From assembly GCA_002399405.1 (NCBI GenBank), contig DHDP01000016.1, forward strand, positions 124,001 to 188,000: 64,000 nucleotides of DNA. Reading direction: 5' to 3'. The position numbers and the translations under genes were made by a program. The number at the start of each line of letters is the position of its first letter. Position 1 is the first letter of the stretch. Of the stretch, positions 50,026-58,660 are shown piece by piece. The notes beneath the pieces are model-generated. The model was not told the DNA's origin. It searched no databases and saw only the letters and a program-made list of their open reading frames with translations. This DNA comes from Treponema sp. UBA4873 (GTDB taxonomy: Bacteria; Spirochaetota; Spirochaetia; Treponematales; Treponemataceae).

Positions 50026-50403
50026 ATGGCAGTTGTTTACGGTAAAGAAGAGAATGTCGCAGGAGACCGCGGCATTATGACAAAGGATCATCCTGTTATT
50101 GAACTCGATGTACTGCTTAAAACAAAAACGCAGAAACTAAAGGCGGGCACCATCCTGAAAAAATCGGCCACCACAGGGAAGTATGAACCTGCAGCGGATG
50201 CCGATACTCCGGCATGCGTCCTGACGGAGGATTCCGACGGGACAACAGGACTGCAGCGGGCCGCATTCCACGGGGTTGCCGTCCGCTCCCGGCTTGTCGA
50301 CGCTTCGGGGGAAACGGCAGTAAAGGCGTCCGATACGCTTGCCGCAAAACTGCCGGCAATCGGTATCTGGGTAACACAGGCATACGACGGGGAGGTAGCA
50401 TAA
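50026..50403 (+). CDS. Head decoration protein
   Basis: 125 residues, beta-rich (ELDVLLKTKTQKLKAGTILK, AAFHGVAVRSRLVDAS), like lambda gpD-type and Mu-like decoration proteins that bind capsid trimers. AGGAGG ribosome site. Its TAA overlaps the capsid ATG (TAATG), so the two are coupled. Confidence 0.7.
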   Translation: MAVVYGKEENVAGDRGIMTKDHPVIELDVLLKTKTQKLKAGTILKKSATTGKYEPAADADTPACVLTEDSDGTTGLQRAAFHGVAVRSRLVDASGETAVKASDTLAAKLPAIGIWVTQAYDGEVA

Positions 50404-51362
50404 TGGCCATTATTGTTAAACCGGAGGATGTAGCACGCATCATCGCTGCCATGCCGGCAGAGACCAGCAGCGCGCGGCTCTATTTCAGGCAGACCGTTAA
50501 TAAAAATACTACGATGCTGGCTCTTTCCGACATCAAATCGACTGTCGGGAATATCCCGGTAATCAAACGCGGCGGAAGAGGTGTGCGTCCCGTCATGCAG
50601 GCGGACATCGAGTATATCGTCCCTCAGCCGATTGAGATCGACGATACGTTCAGTGCGACGGAGATGATTGACTACGAGCGTGCGACAAATATGGGCAAAC
50701 AGCAAATCGTAGATGAAAAACTTACCCGCTGGGCGAAGGTCGTGCGCGACACGACAAAAGCGCTCTGCTGTCAGGCCATGAAAGGCAGCATCGACTATAT
50801 GATGCAGGCAGGTGATCAGCTTGTCAGGTATCAGGTCGATTACGGAGACGTCTCCGGAACAGAAGATGCAGCAAAAGTGTCCGAGATGACTGTCGGTTCC
50901 CTCGTCGATGCGTTTGAAGAACTCGCGGAATTGATTTCCAAAAAAGGCGTGGGCGGAGAGTATGAATATCCTGTTGCCCACGATGTCTATAAGAAAGTCG
51001 TCCAGCTGGCGGCGAACCAGACAAAGTTCAACGTCACCACGGGTCCCGGGTTCATTGACTTCGGCGGCTACCATGTTGTGCGTGACAATGACACCTACAT
51101 CGACGTCGCGGAAGACGGAGTTACAAAGACAACAAAGCACATGCTCGACGACCGCGAGATGATGATCCGCGCGGTAAGCGCCGGACAGGAACTTGATTTC
51201 CTCCGGCTCGACGACACCGTGCAGATGCAGGCGGTCCCGCTTTATTCCTTCACCAAAGAACGGGATGATCAGCGCGGGACCGACCTCTATGTCAAGGCAA
51301 AACCGTTCCCGCTGGTGAACGTAAAAGGCATCGCCGTTAAGAAATTTGCGGCAGAGGCCTGA
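50403..51362 (+). CDS. Major capsid protein (HK97-fold, gpE-like)
   Basis: About 319 residues from ATG 50403 overlapping the decoration stop; GGGAGG lies upstream. MAIIVKPEDVARIIAAMPAE, NIPVIKRGGRGVRPVMQADIE and DYERATNMGKQQIVDEKL match major capsid protein E families. The closing RGTDLYVKAKPFPLVNVKG is typical. Encoded after scaffold and decoration as in other phages with this head. Confidence 0.85.
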   Translation: MAIIVKPEDVARIIAAMPAETSSARLYFRQTVNKNTTMLALSDIKSTVGNIPVIKRGGRGVRPVMQADIEYIVPQPIEIDDTFSATEMIDYERATNMGKQQIVDEKLTRWAKVVRDTTKALCCQAMKGSIDYMMQAGDQLVRYQVDYGDVSGTEDAAKVSEMTVGSLVDAFEELAELISKKGVGGEYEYPVAHDVYKKVVQLAANQTKFNVTTGPGFIDFGGYHVVRDNDTYIDVAEDGVTKTTKHMLDDREMMIRAVSAGQELDFLRLDDTVQMQAVPLYSFTKERDDQRGTDLYVKAKPFPLVNVKGIAVKKFAAEA

Positions 51363-51376
51363 TAACCAAATCTCCT

Positions 51377-51396
51377 GCCGGTGAGTAAACCGGCAC
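51377..51396 (+). terminator. Small hairpin after the capsid gene
   Basis: TGCCGGT/ACCGGCA with a 6-base loop, followed by CCATTTTATT. Weak terminator or mRNA-stabilising hairpin. Confidence 0.5.
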
Positions 51397-51421
51397 CATT
51401 TTATTAATCAGAGGTATTTAT

Positions 51422-51805
51422 ATGAATTTTATACTTGGTTTTCTTGCGGTATCCGCAGCCGTTTATTTCCTGACCGAAGCTTCAATACACATTGTTGATG
51501 ATGTCCGTTTCCAGAAGCGGCAGGCGTCTGCATACGATATTTTCAAATCAGCCAATGATCTGGTCAAAAGAGTCGAAGGTCTGACGCAAAGCTCTGCTGA
51601 CATAAAAGCTGAGTTTGAACAGGAACAGCGTGATACCGGCGCGCAGTTTGCAGAACTCCGCAAGCGGTTCGACGACTTCGAAAATAATATTCTGTCTGTA
51701 AAAAATCTTACCGCAGCGCCGTTGCCTGCAAAGAAAACCGTAAAGACAGCGAAGAAAACCTCTTCCGGCACAAAAGATATGGTTCCGGAGAAAGCTCTGA
51801 AATGA
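51422..51805 (+). CDS. Membrane-anchored coiled-coil phage protein
   Basis: 127 residues: an N-terminal membrane helix (FILGFLAVSAAVYFLTEAS), a coiled coil (SADIKAEFEQEQRDTGAQFA), then a lysine/alanine-rich tail (KKTVKTAKKTSSGTK). Unusual inside a structural operon; flanked by hairpins on both sides, so it may be a separately regulated cargo gene. Ribosome site AGAGG. Confidence 0.55.
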   Translation: MNFILGFLAVSAAVYFLTEASIHIVDDVRFQKRQASAYDIFKSANDLVKRVEGLTQSSADIKAEFEQEQRDTGAQFAELRKRFDDFENNILSVKNLTAAPLPAKKTVKTAKKTSSGTKDMVPEKALK

Positions 51806-51825
51806 GAGCGGCCGGATAGTATGTA

Positions 51826-51853
51826 AGAGCAGGATTACTCCTGCTCTTTTTTT
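51826..51853 (+). terminator. Intrinsic terminator before the tail module
   Basis: AGAGCAGGA-ttac-TCCTGCTCT followed by T7. Separates head genes from the connector/tail genes. Confidence 0.9.
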
Positions 51854-51869
51854 ATGCCCGGAGGTTTTT

Positions 51870-52262
51870 ATGAGTGACGAACTTACCGTCGAGGACCTGA
51901 AAGGTGCACTGACACCACAGGATTACCAGACGCTCACCTTTGCTGACGAACAGATTGCCGTGCGCTGCCTGCTCCGCGCAAAGATGGTTGTTAAAGGCAT
52001 GATCCTGTCTACGGGCCACGTGTACGACGAAAATGACGAGCTGTGCCGCATGTGCGTACTCAAACGCGGGCGGGTGGAACTGTATCTGTTCAACGGGCAG
52101 CACCAGATTGCCGACCAGGAACAGGGCGATCTTGATGTTGTCATCCGCACGAACTACGGTCCCGTTATTACAAAAAATGATACGGGCGACTCCGGCGGCG
52201 CACCTGTAGGCATGATTGCACGTCCGCTGCACAGTCCGCTGGATGACGCATATGGGCGTTAG
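51870..52262 (+). CDS. Mu gp36-like head-tail connector protein
   Basis: 130 residues. LKGALTPQDYQTLTFADEQI and the DENDELCRMCVLKRGRVELY region fit the DUF1320/gp36 head-completion family. GGAGG ribosome site in the terminator trailer. First of four small connector genes leading to the tail tube. Assignment by order and size. Confidence 0.55.
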   Translation: MSDELTVEDLKGALTPQDYQTLTFADEQIAVRCLLRAKMVVKGMILSTGHVYDENDELCRMCVLKRGRVELYLFNGQHQIADQEQGDLDVVIRTNYGPVITKNDTGDSGGAPVGMIARPLHSPLDDAYGR

Positions 52263-52860
52263 CATACTCACGCAGCCTCCCGAGCTGTCGAAGAAACTGC
52301 AGGCTAAGATGAAAGCGCAGATGCCGCAGCTGATGGACAGATGTTCCCGCGTCATGCAGTCTGCAATACAGGACACCATTAATAAAGGCGTTCCTCCGCC
52401 CAATGCTCCGCTCACCGCTGCAGTAAAAGGCGGCAAGGGAACACTCCGCGATAACAGAGATCTGGCAGGAAGCATTTCTGCCCATCACGGCGACAACTGG
52501 GCCAGCTCCGGAACGAATAAAAAACAGGCATGGGTGCTGCAGCATGGAAAGACAATTATGAGCAAAGGGAAAGGTCTCTGGCTGCCGGCAAACGCGAACA
52601 CGCGCACTCTCTACCGGCAGTACAATGCACAGACACCCGGACAGCTCATCACTGCCATGAAGTCTGCCGGGTTCAAATTTTTCCGGGTAAAGAATGTCTA
52701 CTGCGCTCAGAGCAAAAAAGGACAGCCGTTCGCGCTGTTCATTGTAAAGAAGTCTGTGACGATTCCGGCACGTCGGTTCGTAAAGTTTACCGATTCCGCA
52801 CGGAACACAATCAAAAAAATCTGGAAAGACGCATTACATGCTGCGCTCGGCAGCAGGTGA
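52252..52860 (+). CDS. Phage virion morphogenesis (gpG/tail-completion-like) protein
   Basis: About 202 residues from ATG 52252 overlapping the previous gene by 11. PLTAAVKGGKGTLRDNRDLA and the SISAHHGDN that follows are the family signature; the C-terminus VTIPARRFVKFTD matches tail completion proteins. Basic protein, likely binds the neck. No own terminator. Confidence 0.7.
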   Translation: MGVSILTQPPELSKKLQAKMKAQMPQLMDRCSRVMQSAIQDTINKGVPPPNAPLTAAVKGGKGTLRDNRDLAGSISAHHGDNWASSGTNKKQAWVLQHGKTIMSKGKGLWLPANANTRTLYRQYNAQTPGQLITAMKSAGFKFFRVKNVYCAQSKKGQPFALFIVKKSVTIPARRFVKFTDSARNTIKKIWKDALHAALGSR

Positions 52861-52867
52861 GGTACAT

Positions 52868-53281
52868 ATGGATGAATTACTGAACGCCCTGATGGCGGCA
52901 ATCAGAGAACAGCTCGGAATAGAACCGCTGCTGCTGCCTCAGACAGCAAATACGTCGACGGAGCACATCGAACTGACATTCAACGACATCACGGAAAACG
53001 GTGAGAACTCGGAATCGATTTTCCTGAACGCGGTCTACCGTTCCGGCGGTACGCATCAGAAATGGTGTGTTGAAACGGCAAAGACGAAACGCGCCCTGAC
53101 TGCCGTCGAACTGAATCCGCTTGTGCTTTCGGTGAAAGGAAAAACACTGAAGGCCTTCTGGAAACGCCAGCGCGCTCCGTACCTGGAGTATCCTGATGAT
53201 ACCAGCAGCAGTATGCCGGTTTCGTACGTCGCACCGTATACGGTGCAGATCGACTACCCGGCAGCTCTGATTACAGATTAG
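52868..53281 (+). CDS. Tail terminator-like protein
   Basis: 137 residues from ATG 52868. LNALMAAIREQLGIEPL and the TFNDITENGENSESIFLNAV pattern, size and location between completion protein and tail tube fit the gpU/gp37 tail-terminator slot. GAGG ribosome site. No motif is diagnostic. Confidence 0.5.
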   Translation: MDELLNALMAAIREQLGIEPLLLPQTANTSTEHIELTFNDITENGENSESIFLNAVYRSGGTHQKWCVETAKTKRALTAVELNPLVLSVKGKTLKAFWKRQRAPYLEYPDDTSSSMPVSYVAPYTVQIDYPAALITD

Positions 53282-53290
53282 GAGGTATAT

Positions 53291-53983
53291 ATGAAACCGG
53301 CAGGAAAAGACGGGAAGCTGTACAGCATCACCGCAGGAGAGGTTGTGACGGGCGGAGCGGATGTGACTTTGTCCGTAAGCGGATTCTACCGCATAAAGTC
53401 GATTGCTTCTGCAGGCAGTTCTCTGCCTGCAAAAGACGACACCATCGAAGGAGGGGCCAGCATAAAAGTCGGATCGGTTGTGCATTTGTGGAAGGGACAG
53501 GCCCTTGCAGCCGGGGACGCAGTCATTCCGCTCCTGCTTACGCTTGTAAGCTTCGTAAAGGACGTGCCTAACTCGATGCAGGGTTCCAGTACGGATGTCT
53601 CGACTCAGGAGAATCTGGAGTCAGGCGTCCGCGAATGGGCGGAGGGAGCCTTTTCTGATTCGAGCGGCACAATCAGCGGGACGTTTGAAACCGAGAGTCC
53701 GGCGCAGCAGGCACTGCTTAACAATTTCGAAGAAATTACTGTCGATGACGGGGTGCATATAACGCGGCTGCCGGCAAAAAAGAAGCATCAGGATTATATG
53801 CTTTCCCGGCATGAAACGGATACCGTCGGAGAAACGGCAGTGTGGGAGCACTTTCCCGTCATCGTTGAATCGCTTACAAAAGACAAGCCAATGGACGGCG
53901 AGCAGAGCTTCAGCTTCGCGTACAAAATGGACGGCGGCAATTTCCCCGGCATGATTTACTACACAGTCAAAGAGGTGGCCTGA
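53291..53983 (+). CDS. Major tail tube protein
   Basis: 230 residues, beta-sandwich-like, with GFYRIKSIASAGSSLPAKDD, SGTISGTFETESPAQQALLN and YKMDGGNFPGMIYYTVKEV. Forms the non-contractile tail tube of siphophages. AGGAGG; its TGA overlaps the next ATG (TGATG). Confidence 0.8.
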   Translation: MKPAGKDGKLYSITAGEVVTGGADVTLSVSGFYRIKSIASAGSSLPAKDDTIEGGASIKVGSVVHLWKGQALAAGDAVIPLLLTLVSFVKDVPNSMQGSSTDVSTQENLESGVREWAEGAFSDSSGTISGTFETESPAQQALLNNFEEITVDDGVHITRLPAKKKHQDYMLSRHETDTVGETAVWEHFPVIVESLTKDKPMDGEQSFSFAYKMDGGNFPGMIYYTVKEVA

Positions 53984-54435
53984 TGAAATTTACTGAAGAA
54001 CCGAGATATGAATTTTTTCCGAAACTCAACGGCAATCTGGAGTTACCGGAAAATGAGCGTCTTACCGTTGAAATAATCAGACCGACGGGCTACCAGCGCA
54101 AAGAATTTACATCGGTAATTATTACCCGTGAATATTATCCTGATGACCAGCCGGTTGATACTGATGGTAATCCACGGACGGTGAAAAAATTTAAAAAGAT
54201 AACAGGGGAAACTAAAGTCAACGCGGATTATATTCTGCGCAACTGTGTCGGCTGTATAAAAAATTTGACAGTAGTCGTTACGGATAAAGACGGTAAAAAA
54301 GTCGAACGTGAAATAACAAACGGTGCAGAACTCGCAGAGTGTCGCGCGTATGGGATTGCAGATCTCATCAGCGAAATATGCATCGAAGTACAGAGCGATG
54401 AAATTACCGACGCAAAAAAAAAGATTACCGCATAG
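53983..54435 (+). CDS. Tail assembly chaperone G
   Basis: 150 residues. RLTVEIIRPTGYQRKEFTSV with a metal-free chaperone pattern and a C-terminal AYGIADLISEICIEVQSDEI typical of gpG. The last codons GCA AAA AAA AAG contain A9 (54414-54422), including the A-AAA-AAG heptamer in phase, so a fraction of ribosomes shift -1 into the T frame. Lambda gpG/gpGT uses the same device. Start overlaps the tail tube stop. Confidence 0.85.
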   Translation: MKFTEEPRYEFFPKLNGNLELPENERLTVEIIRPTGYQRKEFTSVIITREYYPDDQPVDTDGNPRTVKKFKKITGETKVNADYILRNCVGCIKNLTVVVTDKDGKKVEREITNGAELAECRAYGIADLISEICIEVQSDEITDAKKKITA

Positions 54436-54740
54436 GCTTCCAGTGCCTTCTTTCCGGTCTCTGGCCTCCTGACTGGGGACCGGAATACGGAGATATGACC
54501 GAACGCATCGCATGGCCGGAACAGAAAGACACCGGCTACATACGCATAAAACGCAAAGATATCCATACATACATGACAGATGATCTCTTCCGTGCAGTAG
54601 AACTGTACGCACGGATAAAACGATACGGCTGGCCGCAGGGACGCGGCTACCTTGCAGAGCCGCGCGCAGTGTTCAGTCTTGTAACATTATTCGACGGCGA
54701 GAAGGACAATTACCAGTCCTTTACCCGTAAAAAGGAGTAA
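54423..54740 (+). CDS. T part of the G-T tail chaperone (-1 frameshift product)
   Basis: The -1 frame is open from the A9 run to 54740 and reads DYRIGFQCLLSGLWPPDWGP and EYGDMTERIAWPEQK, coding without any start codon before ATG 54495. It ends in KDNYQSFTRKKE. Joined to G it gives a ~252-residue GT fusion. A separate start at 54495 has a poor context. The GT form bridges tape measure and tube protein during tail assembly in siphophages. Confidence 0.8.
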   Translation, partial: DYRIGFQCLLSGLWPPDWGPEYGDMTERIAWPEQKDTGYIRIKRKDIHTYMTDDLFRAVELYARIKRYGWPQGRGYLAEPRAVFSLVTLFDGEKDNYQSFTRKKE

Positions 54741-54743
54741 GTG

Positions 54744-57377
54744 ATGGATGTTACCGAGGAAGAGCTCCGGCTGCTTGTAACGGCAGAGGTCGACAAAGCA
54801 ATCAAAGATATGACGCGGCTCGACAAACAGACAAAAACATCTGCAGATGAGTTTAAATTGCTTGGTAAAACTATATCGTCAGCATTTGTACTTAAAGAGA
54901 TTGTTGATTTCGGTAAAGATTCTGTAAAATCTTTTGAGGACTCAAAACAAACACTGAATCTCCTGAATCAGACTGTAAAGACAACCGGTGCAACAGCATG
55001 GACGAGCACATATGCATTAAAGGAGATGGCTTCTGATTTTCAGGACCTTACCAATTATTCTGACGATTCGATAGAGTCGATGCAGTCTGTTCTGCTCGGA
55101 TTCAAAAATATAAAAGGTGACAATTTTAAAGCGGCGACAAAAGAGATTTTGAACATGTCGGCCGTGATGAAAATTGATTTTTCCAGTGCTGCGCAGACAG
55201 TCGGAAAGGCACTTGACGATCCTATTAACGGACTCGACAGTTTGAAGCGGCAGGGATTCAATTTCACCGATGCCCAGAAAGCTCTTATTAAACAGATGCT
55301 GGCTGTCGGAGATACCGCCGGAGCACAGAAAGTTATCCTCGATGAGCTGGAGTCCACCTACGGAGGAGCAGCAGAAGCAGCACGGACATCGTTTACCGGG
55401 ATAAAAAATAATCTGGGTGATATAGAGAAAGGATTCGGCAAAGTAATCCTGAAGATAACGGAAGGTTCCGGTGTACTCGACTTGTTCGGGAAAGCCGTGG
55501 CGTACGTCGCAGATGCATTTAAAGAATCCGATGAAAATATTGCCAAATTGTTCGGCGGCTCTAAATACAGGGAATGGTATGACTCTCTTGCCGATGAGCA
55601 GAAAATAAAGGAAGCCACAAATCAACTTGCCCTGTGGCAGAAAAAACTGGCTGAATATCAGAAGCAGGCGGCAGAACTCGAAAAAATGGGAGATGTTCTT
55701 GCTCCGGGAACAAAAGCGGAGATGCAGCAGAACCTCGATACGGCACTGCGGTCTGTTGATGCATGGAGGAAAGCCGCTGCCATCGCAAAGGATTCCCTTG
55801 ATACTCAGCAGAAAACACAGCAGGCAGAAAACGACAGGGTTGAGGCGGAAGGAAAGATAAACGACCTGATGTTGTCCATCAGTACTGAATATACGAAACT
55901 CGGTAAAGATGATCCTGTCATTCAACTGAAAAATTACCAGAAGCAGCTCGATGAAATTGCAAAGAACCGTAAAACGCTCCAGACAACAAAAATCGGAATA
56001 GATACAGCGGATGCGGAGAAAGAACTCGACTACATGGAAAAAGCTGTACGGCAGAAAATGGCCGCACTCCGTACCGGTGAAAAACAGTCGTGGCAGCAGT
56101 GGTTGTCAGAAATACTGAAGGTGGATCAGAAATATTTTACAACCGGAAAGGAAGCCGCAGCCCTGTATTTAAAAGGGCTCGGCAATGCGATGGACAGCTC
56201 GGGAAAACTCAAAGAAATCTTCGGTAAAGATTTTGATATAGCTGCTTTTCTCGGCGAGCAGGAAGACAATGTAAAGCAGAAAATAACGGATTTATTAAAA
56301 ATAGATCCGTCCAAAATAGACGAGACATTTAAAGTCGAAGATCAGTCGATACAGGAACTGATTGATAAATATTTCGAGCTCAAGAAAGCGAAAGGTGAGG
56401 CATACGGAGACCAGCAGATTACGGAACTGCAGAAAAATATAGCAGATTACGGTAAGAGCGAAAAGGATCTGTATCTGGCTCAGCTCCAGACAAACGGTGC
56501 GACGGAAACTCAGATTGAACAGGCCGGCCGGTTGTATGATGAATATGAAAAGCTGAAAGCCTCCTCCAGCTGGACCGATACGATGACGCTCAACCTTGAA
56601 AAGCTGATCGACAAATGGACAGAGCTGGACAGTAAGTCAACAAAAATACTGGCGAACCTCGGGACGTCGCTCGCAAATGTTTCGTTCGATGCTGCCCTCT
56701 CAGGGCTGGAAACATTCGGCGAAGCGCTGGGAAAAGGACAGTCTGCGAGCGAATCGCTGCAGGCAGCTCTTGCCGATATGGCGCAGCGCATACTCGACAG
56801 TCTGCCGACAATGTTCCTTCAGGCGGGTCTGCAGCTCATTGCCGGCGGACAATGGCAGCTTGGTCTTGGTTTTATTGCCGCTGCAGGGACAACCGCGGTT
56901 ATTGACGGTATTACAAAAGGAGCAACGAGTTCCGATTCAGACACAACGGCAAATGCGCTCGGCGGGGTATACGATAAAAACGGCGTCGTAGCTTTCTCCC
57001 ACGGAGATGCGTTTACAAATACAATCGTACAAAGTCCGACATTCTTCAGGTTCGCAACCGGTTCCGACTTTGCTAACGGTGTTATGGGAGAGGCAGGCCC
57101 TGAAGCCGTCATGCCGCTCACCCGGAGCGCGGACGGTTCTCTGGGCGTGCGTGTTCAGGGCACTTCAGGAGACGGCAGTACACAGATGTCCGTCGCATGC
57201 ATTATCAATATTTATAATAATACGGACGCAGAGGTAAAAGCGACTGAGAGTACAAATCAGAGCGGCCAGAAGCAGGTCGATATATTTATCGGTTACATGA
57301 ATAAAGCCGTTTCGACCGGCAGGCTGGACCGGAGTCTGACAGCACGATTTAAAGGACTGAGTGTTCAGGGAGTGTGA
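54744..57377 (+). CDS. Tape measure protein
   Basis: About 877 residues from ATG 54744 (GGAG). It is long helical, with ALKEMASDFQDLTNYSDDSI, MSAVMKIDFSSAAQTVGKAL and DDPINGLDSLKRQGFNFTDA in the N-terminal TMP domain. Hydrophobic helices follow near residues 690-740 (LQAGLQLIAGGQWQLGLGFI). The tape measure sets tail length, here corresponding to a tail of moderate length. No peptidase or lysozyme domain is visible. Confidence 0.88.
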   Translation: MDVTEEELRLLVTAEVDKAIKDMTRLDKQTKTSADEFKLLGKTISSAFVLKEIVDFGKDSVKSFEDSKQTLNLLNQTVKTTGATAWTSTYALKEMASDFQDLTNYSDDSIESMQSVLLGFKNIKGDNFKAATKEILNMSAVMKIDFSSAAQTVGKALDDPINGLDSLKRQGFNFTDAQKALIKQMLAVGDTAGAQKVILDELESTYGGAAEAARTSFTGIKNNLGDIEKGFGKVILKITEGSGVLDLFGKAVAYVADAFKESDENIAKLFGGSKYREWYDSLADEQKIKEATNQLALWQKKLAEYQKQAAELEKMGDVLAPGTKAEMQQNLDTALRSVDAWRKAAAIAKDSLDTQQKTQQAENDRVEAEGKINDLMLSISTEYTKLGKDDPVIQLKNYQKQLDEIAKNRKTLQTTKIGIDTADAEKELDYMEKAVRQKMAALRTGEKQSWQQWLSEILKVDQKYFTTGKEAAALYLKGLGNAMDSSGKLKEIFGKDFDIAAFLGEQEDNVKQKITDLLKIDPSKIDETFKVEDQSIQELIDKYFELKKAKGEAYGDQQITELQKNIADYGKSEKDLYLAQLQTNGATETQIEQAGRLYDEYEKLKASSSWTDTMTLNLEKLIDKWTELDSKSTKILANLGTSLANVSFDAALSGLETFGEALGKGQSASESLQAALADMAQRILDSLPTMFLQAGLQLIAGGQWQLGLGFIAAAGTTAVIDGITKGATSSDSDTTANALGGVYDKNGVVAFSHGDAFTNTIVQSPTFFRFATGSDFANGVMGEAGPEAVMPLTRSADGSLGVRVQGTSGDGSTQMSVACIINIYNNTDAEVKATESTNQSGQKQVDIFIGYMNKAVSTGRLDRSLTARFKGLSVQGV

Positions 57378-57381
57378 AAAT

Positions 57382-57738
57382 ATGAGTACATCATTGAACT
57401 GGCCGGACGAACTTCCGGGGGTGAAATTATCAGGATTATCCGCGAAGTTTCAGAATCCGGTAATCAGGACTGAAATGGATGCAGGACCTGCGAAGCAGCG
57501 CCTGCGCTATACGGCAGTCCCGAAGCTGTTTACCTGCACCATTACAGTCCCGGAGGATAAGCGGCAGGTATTTGAGGCGTTCTGGCAGGATACACTCGGA
57601 TACGGCACGCTGCGTTTTAACATGCACGATCCTATGACGGGTACCGTTAAAGAGTTCCGTTTTACGGATGTATATAACGAGGTTTATGGAGATGACGGGC
57701 TCTGCACGGTATCCATGCCGCTGGAGCGTATGATATGA
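57382..57738 (+). CDS. Tail tip-associated protein
   Basis: About 118 residues from ATG 57382. SLNWPDELPGVKLSGLSAKF and VFEAFWQDTLGYGTLRFNMH match a family of siphophage proteins encoded just after the tape measure (distal tail or gpM slot). The ribosome site is weak (AGGGAG at long spacing). It overlaps the next gene by 4 bases. Confidence 0.6.
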   Translation: MSTSLNWPDELPGVKLSGLSAKFQNPVIRTEMDAGPAKQRLRYTAVPKLFTCTITVPEDKRQVFEAFWQDTLGYGTLRFNMHDPMTGTVKEFRFTDVYNEVYGDDGLCTVSMPLERMI

Positions 57739-58205
57739 GTGTCAGTGATACCGCCCGCACGGAAATTGAAAAGCCGGAAACAACAGCCGTGTTCCTCCAT
57801 CTGTTGAAGCTCGAATCGGAAAGTTTTGAGCCGGTGCCTCTTGTCGACAATACGGAAAGCGTCGTTTCCGGAGGCATTACATACATCCCCTGCGGATTTA
57901 CCGTCACCCTGCCGGCAGAAGGAGACGGAAACAAAGCCTGTCAGCTCCAGATAGACAATATCGAACAGAGTCTGTCAAAGGCAGTAATTACGGCTGTCCG
58001 CCAGAAAAAAAAGATAACTGCGGCTGTTTCGATCGTTATGGCACAGACTCCCGACACAGTCGAGCGCGGTCCCCTGCGTTTCATTCTGCGGAACGTGGAA
58101 ATAAACAAATCAGTCATCAGCGGCGAGCTGTATGATTTTTATATTTACGACAGGAAAATCCCGGAAGGTTCCTATAACCCGCAGGATTTTCCGGGGCTTT
58201 TCTGA
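57735..58205 (+). CDS. DUF1833/gpL-slot tail tip protein
   Basis: 156 residues. SGGITYIPCGFTVTLPAEGD and LQIDNIEQSLSKAVITAVRQ are the DUF1833 signature, found in the position of lambda gpL at the tail tip. Coupled by ATGA to the previous gene, and its TGA overlaps the NlpC/P60 start. Confidence 0.75.
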   Translation: MSVSDTARTEIEKPETTAVFLHLLKLESESFEPVPLVDNTESVVSGGITYIPCGFTVTLPAEGDGNKACQLQIDNIEQSLSKAVITAVRQKKKITAAVSIVMAQTPDTVERGPLRFILRNVEINKSVISGELYDFYIYDRKIPEGSYNPQDFPGLF

Positions 58206-58660
58206 TGTCTGCTCCCGGTATAACTATTGCCCCGTGGGCGCATATATACATAGGTATCCCGTTTTTGTCGGGCGGGCGCGACCGCAGCGGCAGCGACTGC
58301 TACGGTCTTTTACGCATGGTCTGGACAGAACAGTACGGCGTTGTCATGCCGCTCCTTTCAGGCAGGTACGGCAATGCCGTCGATTTTCATGAGACGGAAC
58401 CTCTGTTCAACGAACTTCTTCCGCTGCTGGCAGGAGAGCCTCATACGGTACCGCTGACCGGTGACGCAGTTGTAATTCTCAACGGCGGAAAGCCCACTCA
58501 TCTCGGCGTCTACGCAGGTGCGGGATATATACTTCATACGACGGTACAGACCGGGTCAGTCCTGCAGCGCATGACTGACCGTGATCTTGCCGGCCGTATA
58601 GAAGGATATTATGGCATTAAAACTCCGGACACAGATACACCCGTTCTCGGCACAGTTTGA
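58205..58660 (+). CDS. NlpC/P60 tail peptidase (gpK-like)
   Basis: 151 residues. Catalytic Cys in GSDCYGLLRMVW (residue ~32), His in THLGVYAG (near 98), third residue His in YILHTT. Cleaves peptidoglycan peptides during infection or matures the tail tip. Starts on the previous stop and overlaps the J-like gene by 50 bases. Confidence 0.85.
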   Translation: MSAPGITIAPWAHIYIGIPFLSGGRDRSGSDCYGLLRMVWTEQYGVVMPLLSGRYGNAVDFHETEPLFNELLPLLAGEPHTVPLTGDAVVILNGGKPTHLGVYAGAGYILHTTVQTGSVLQRMTDRDLAGRIEGYYGIKTPDTDTPVLGTV

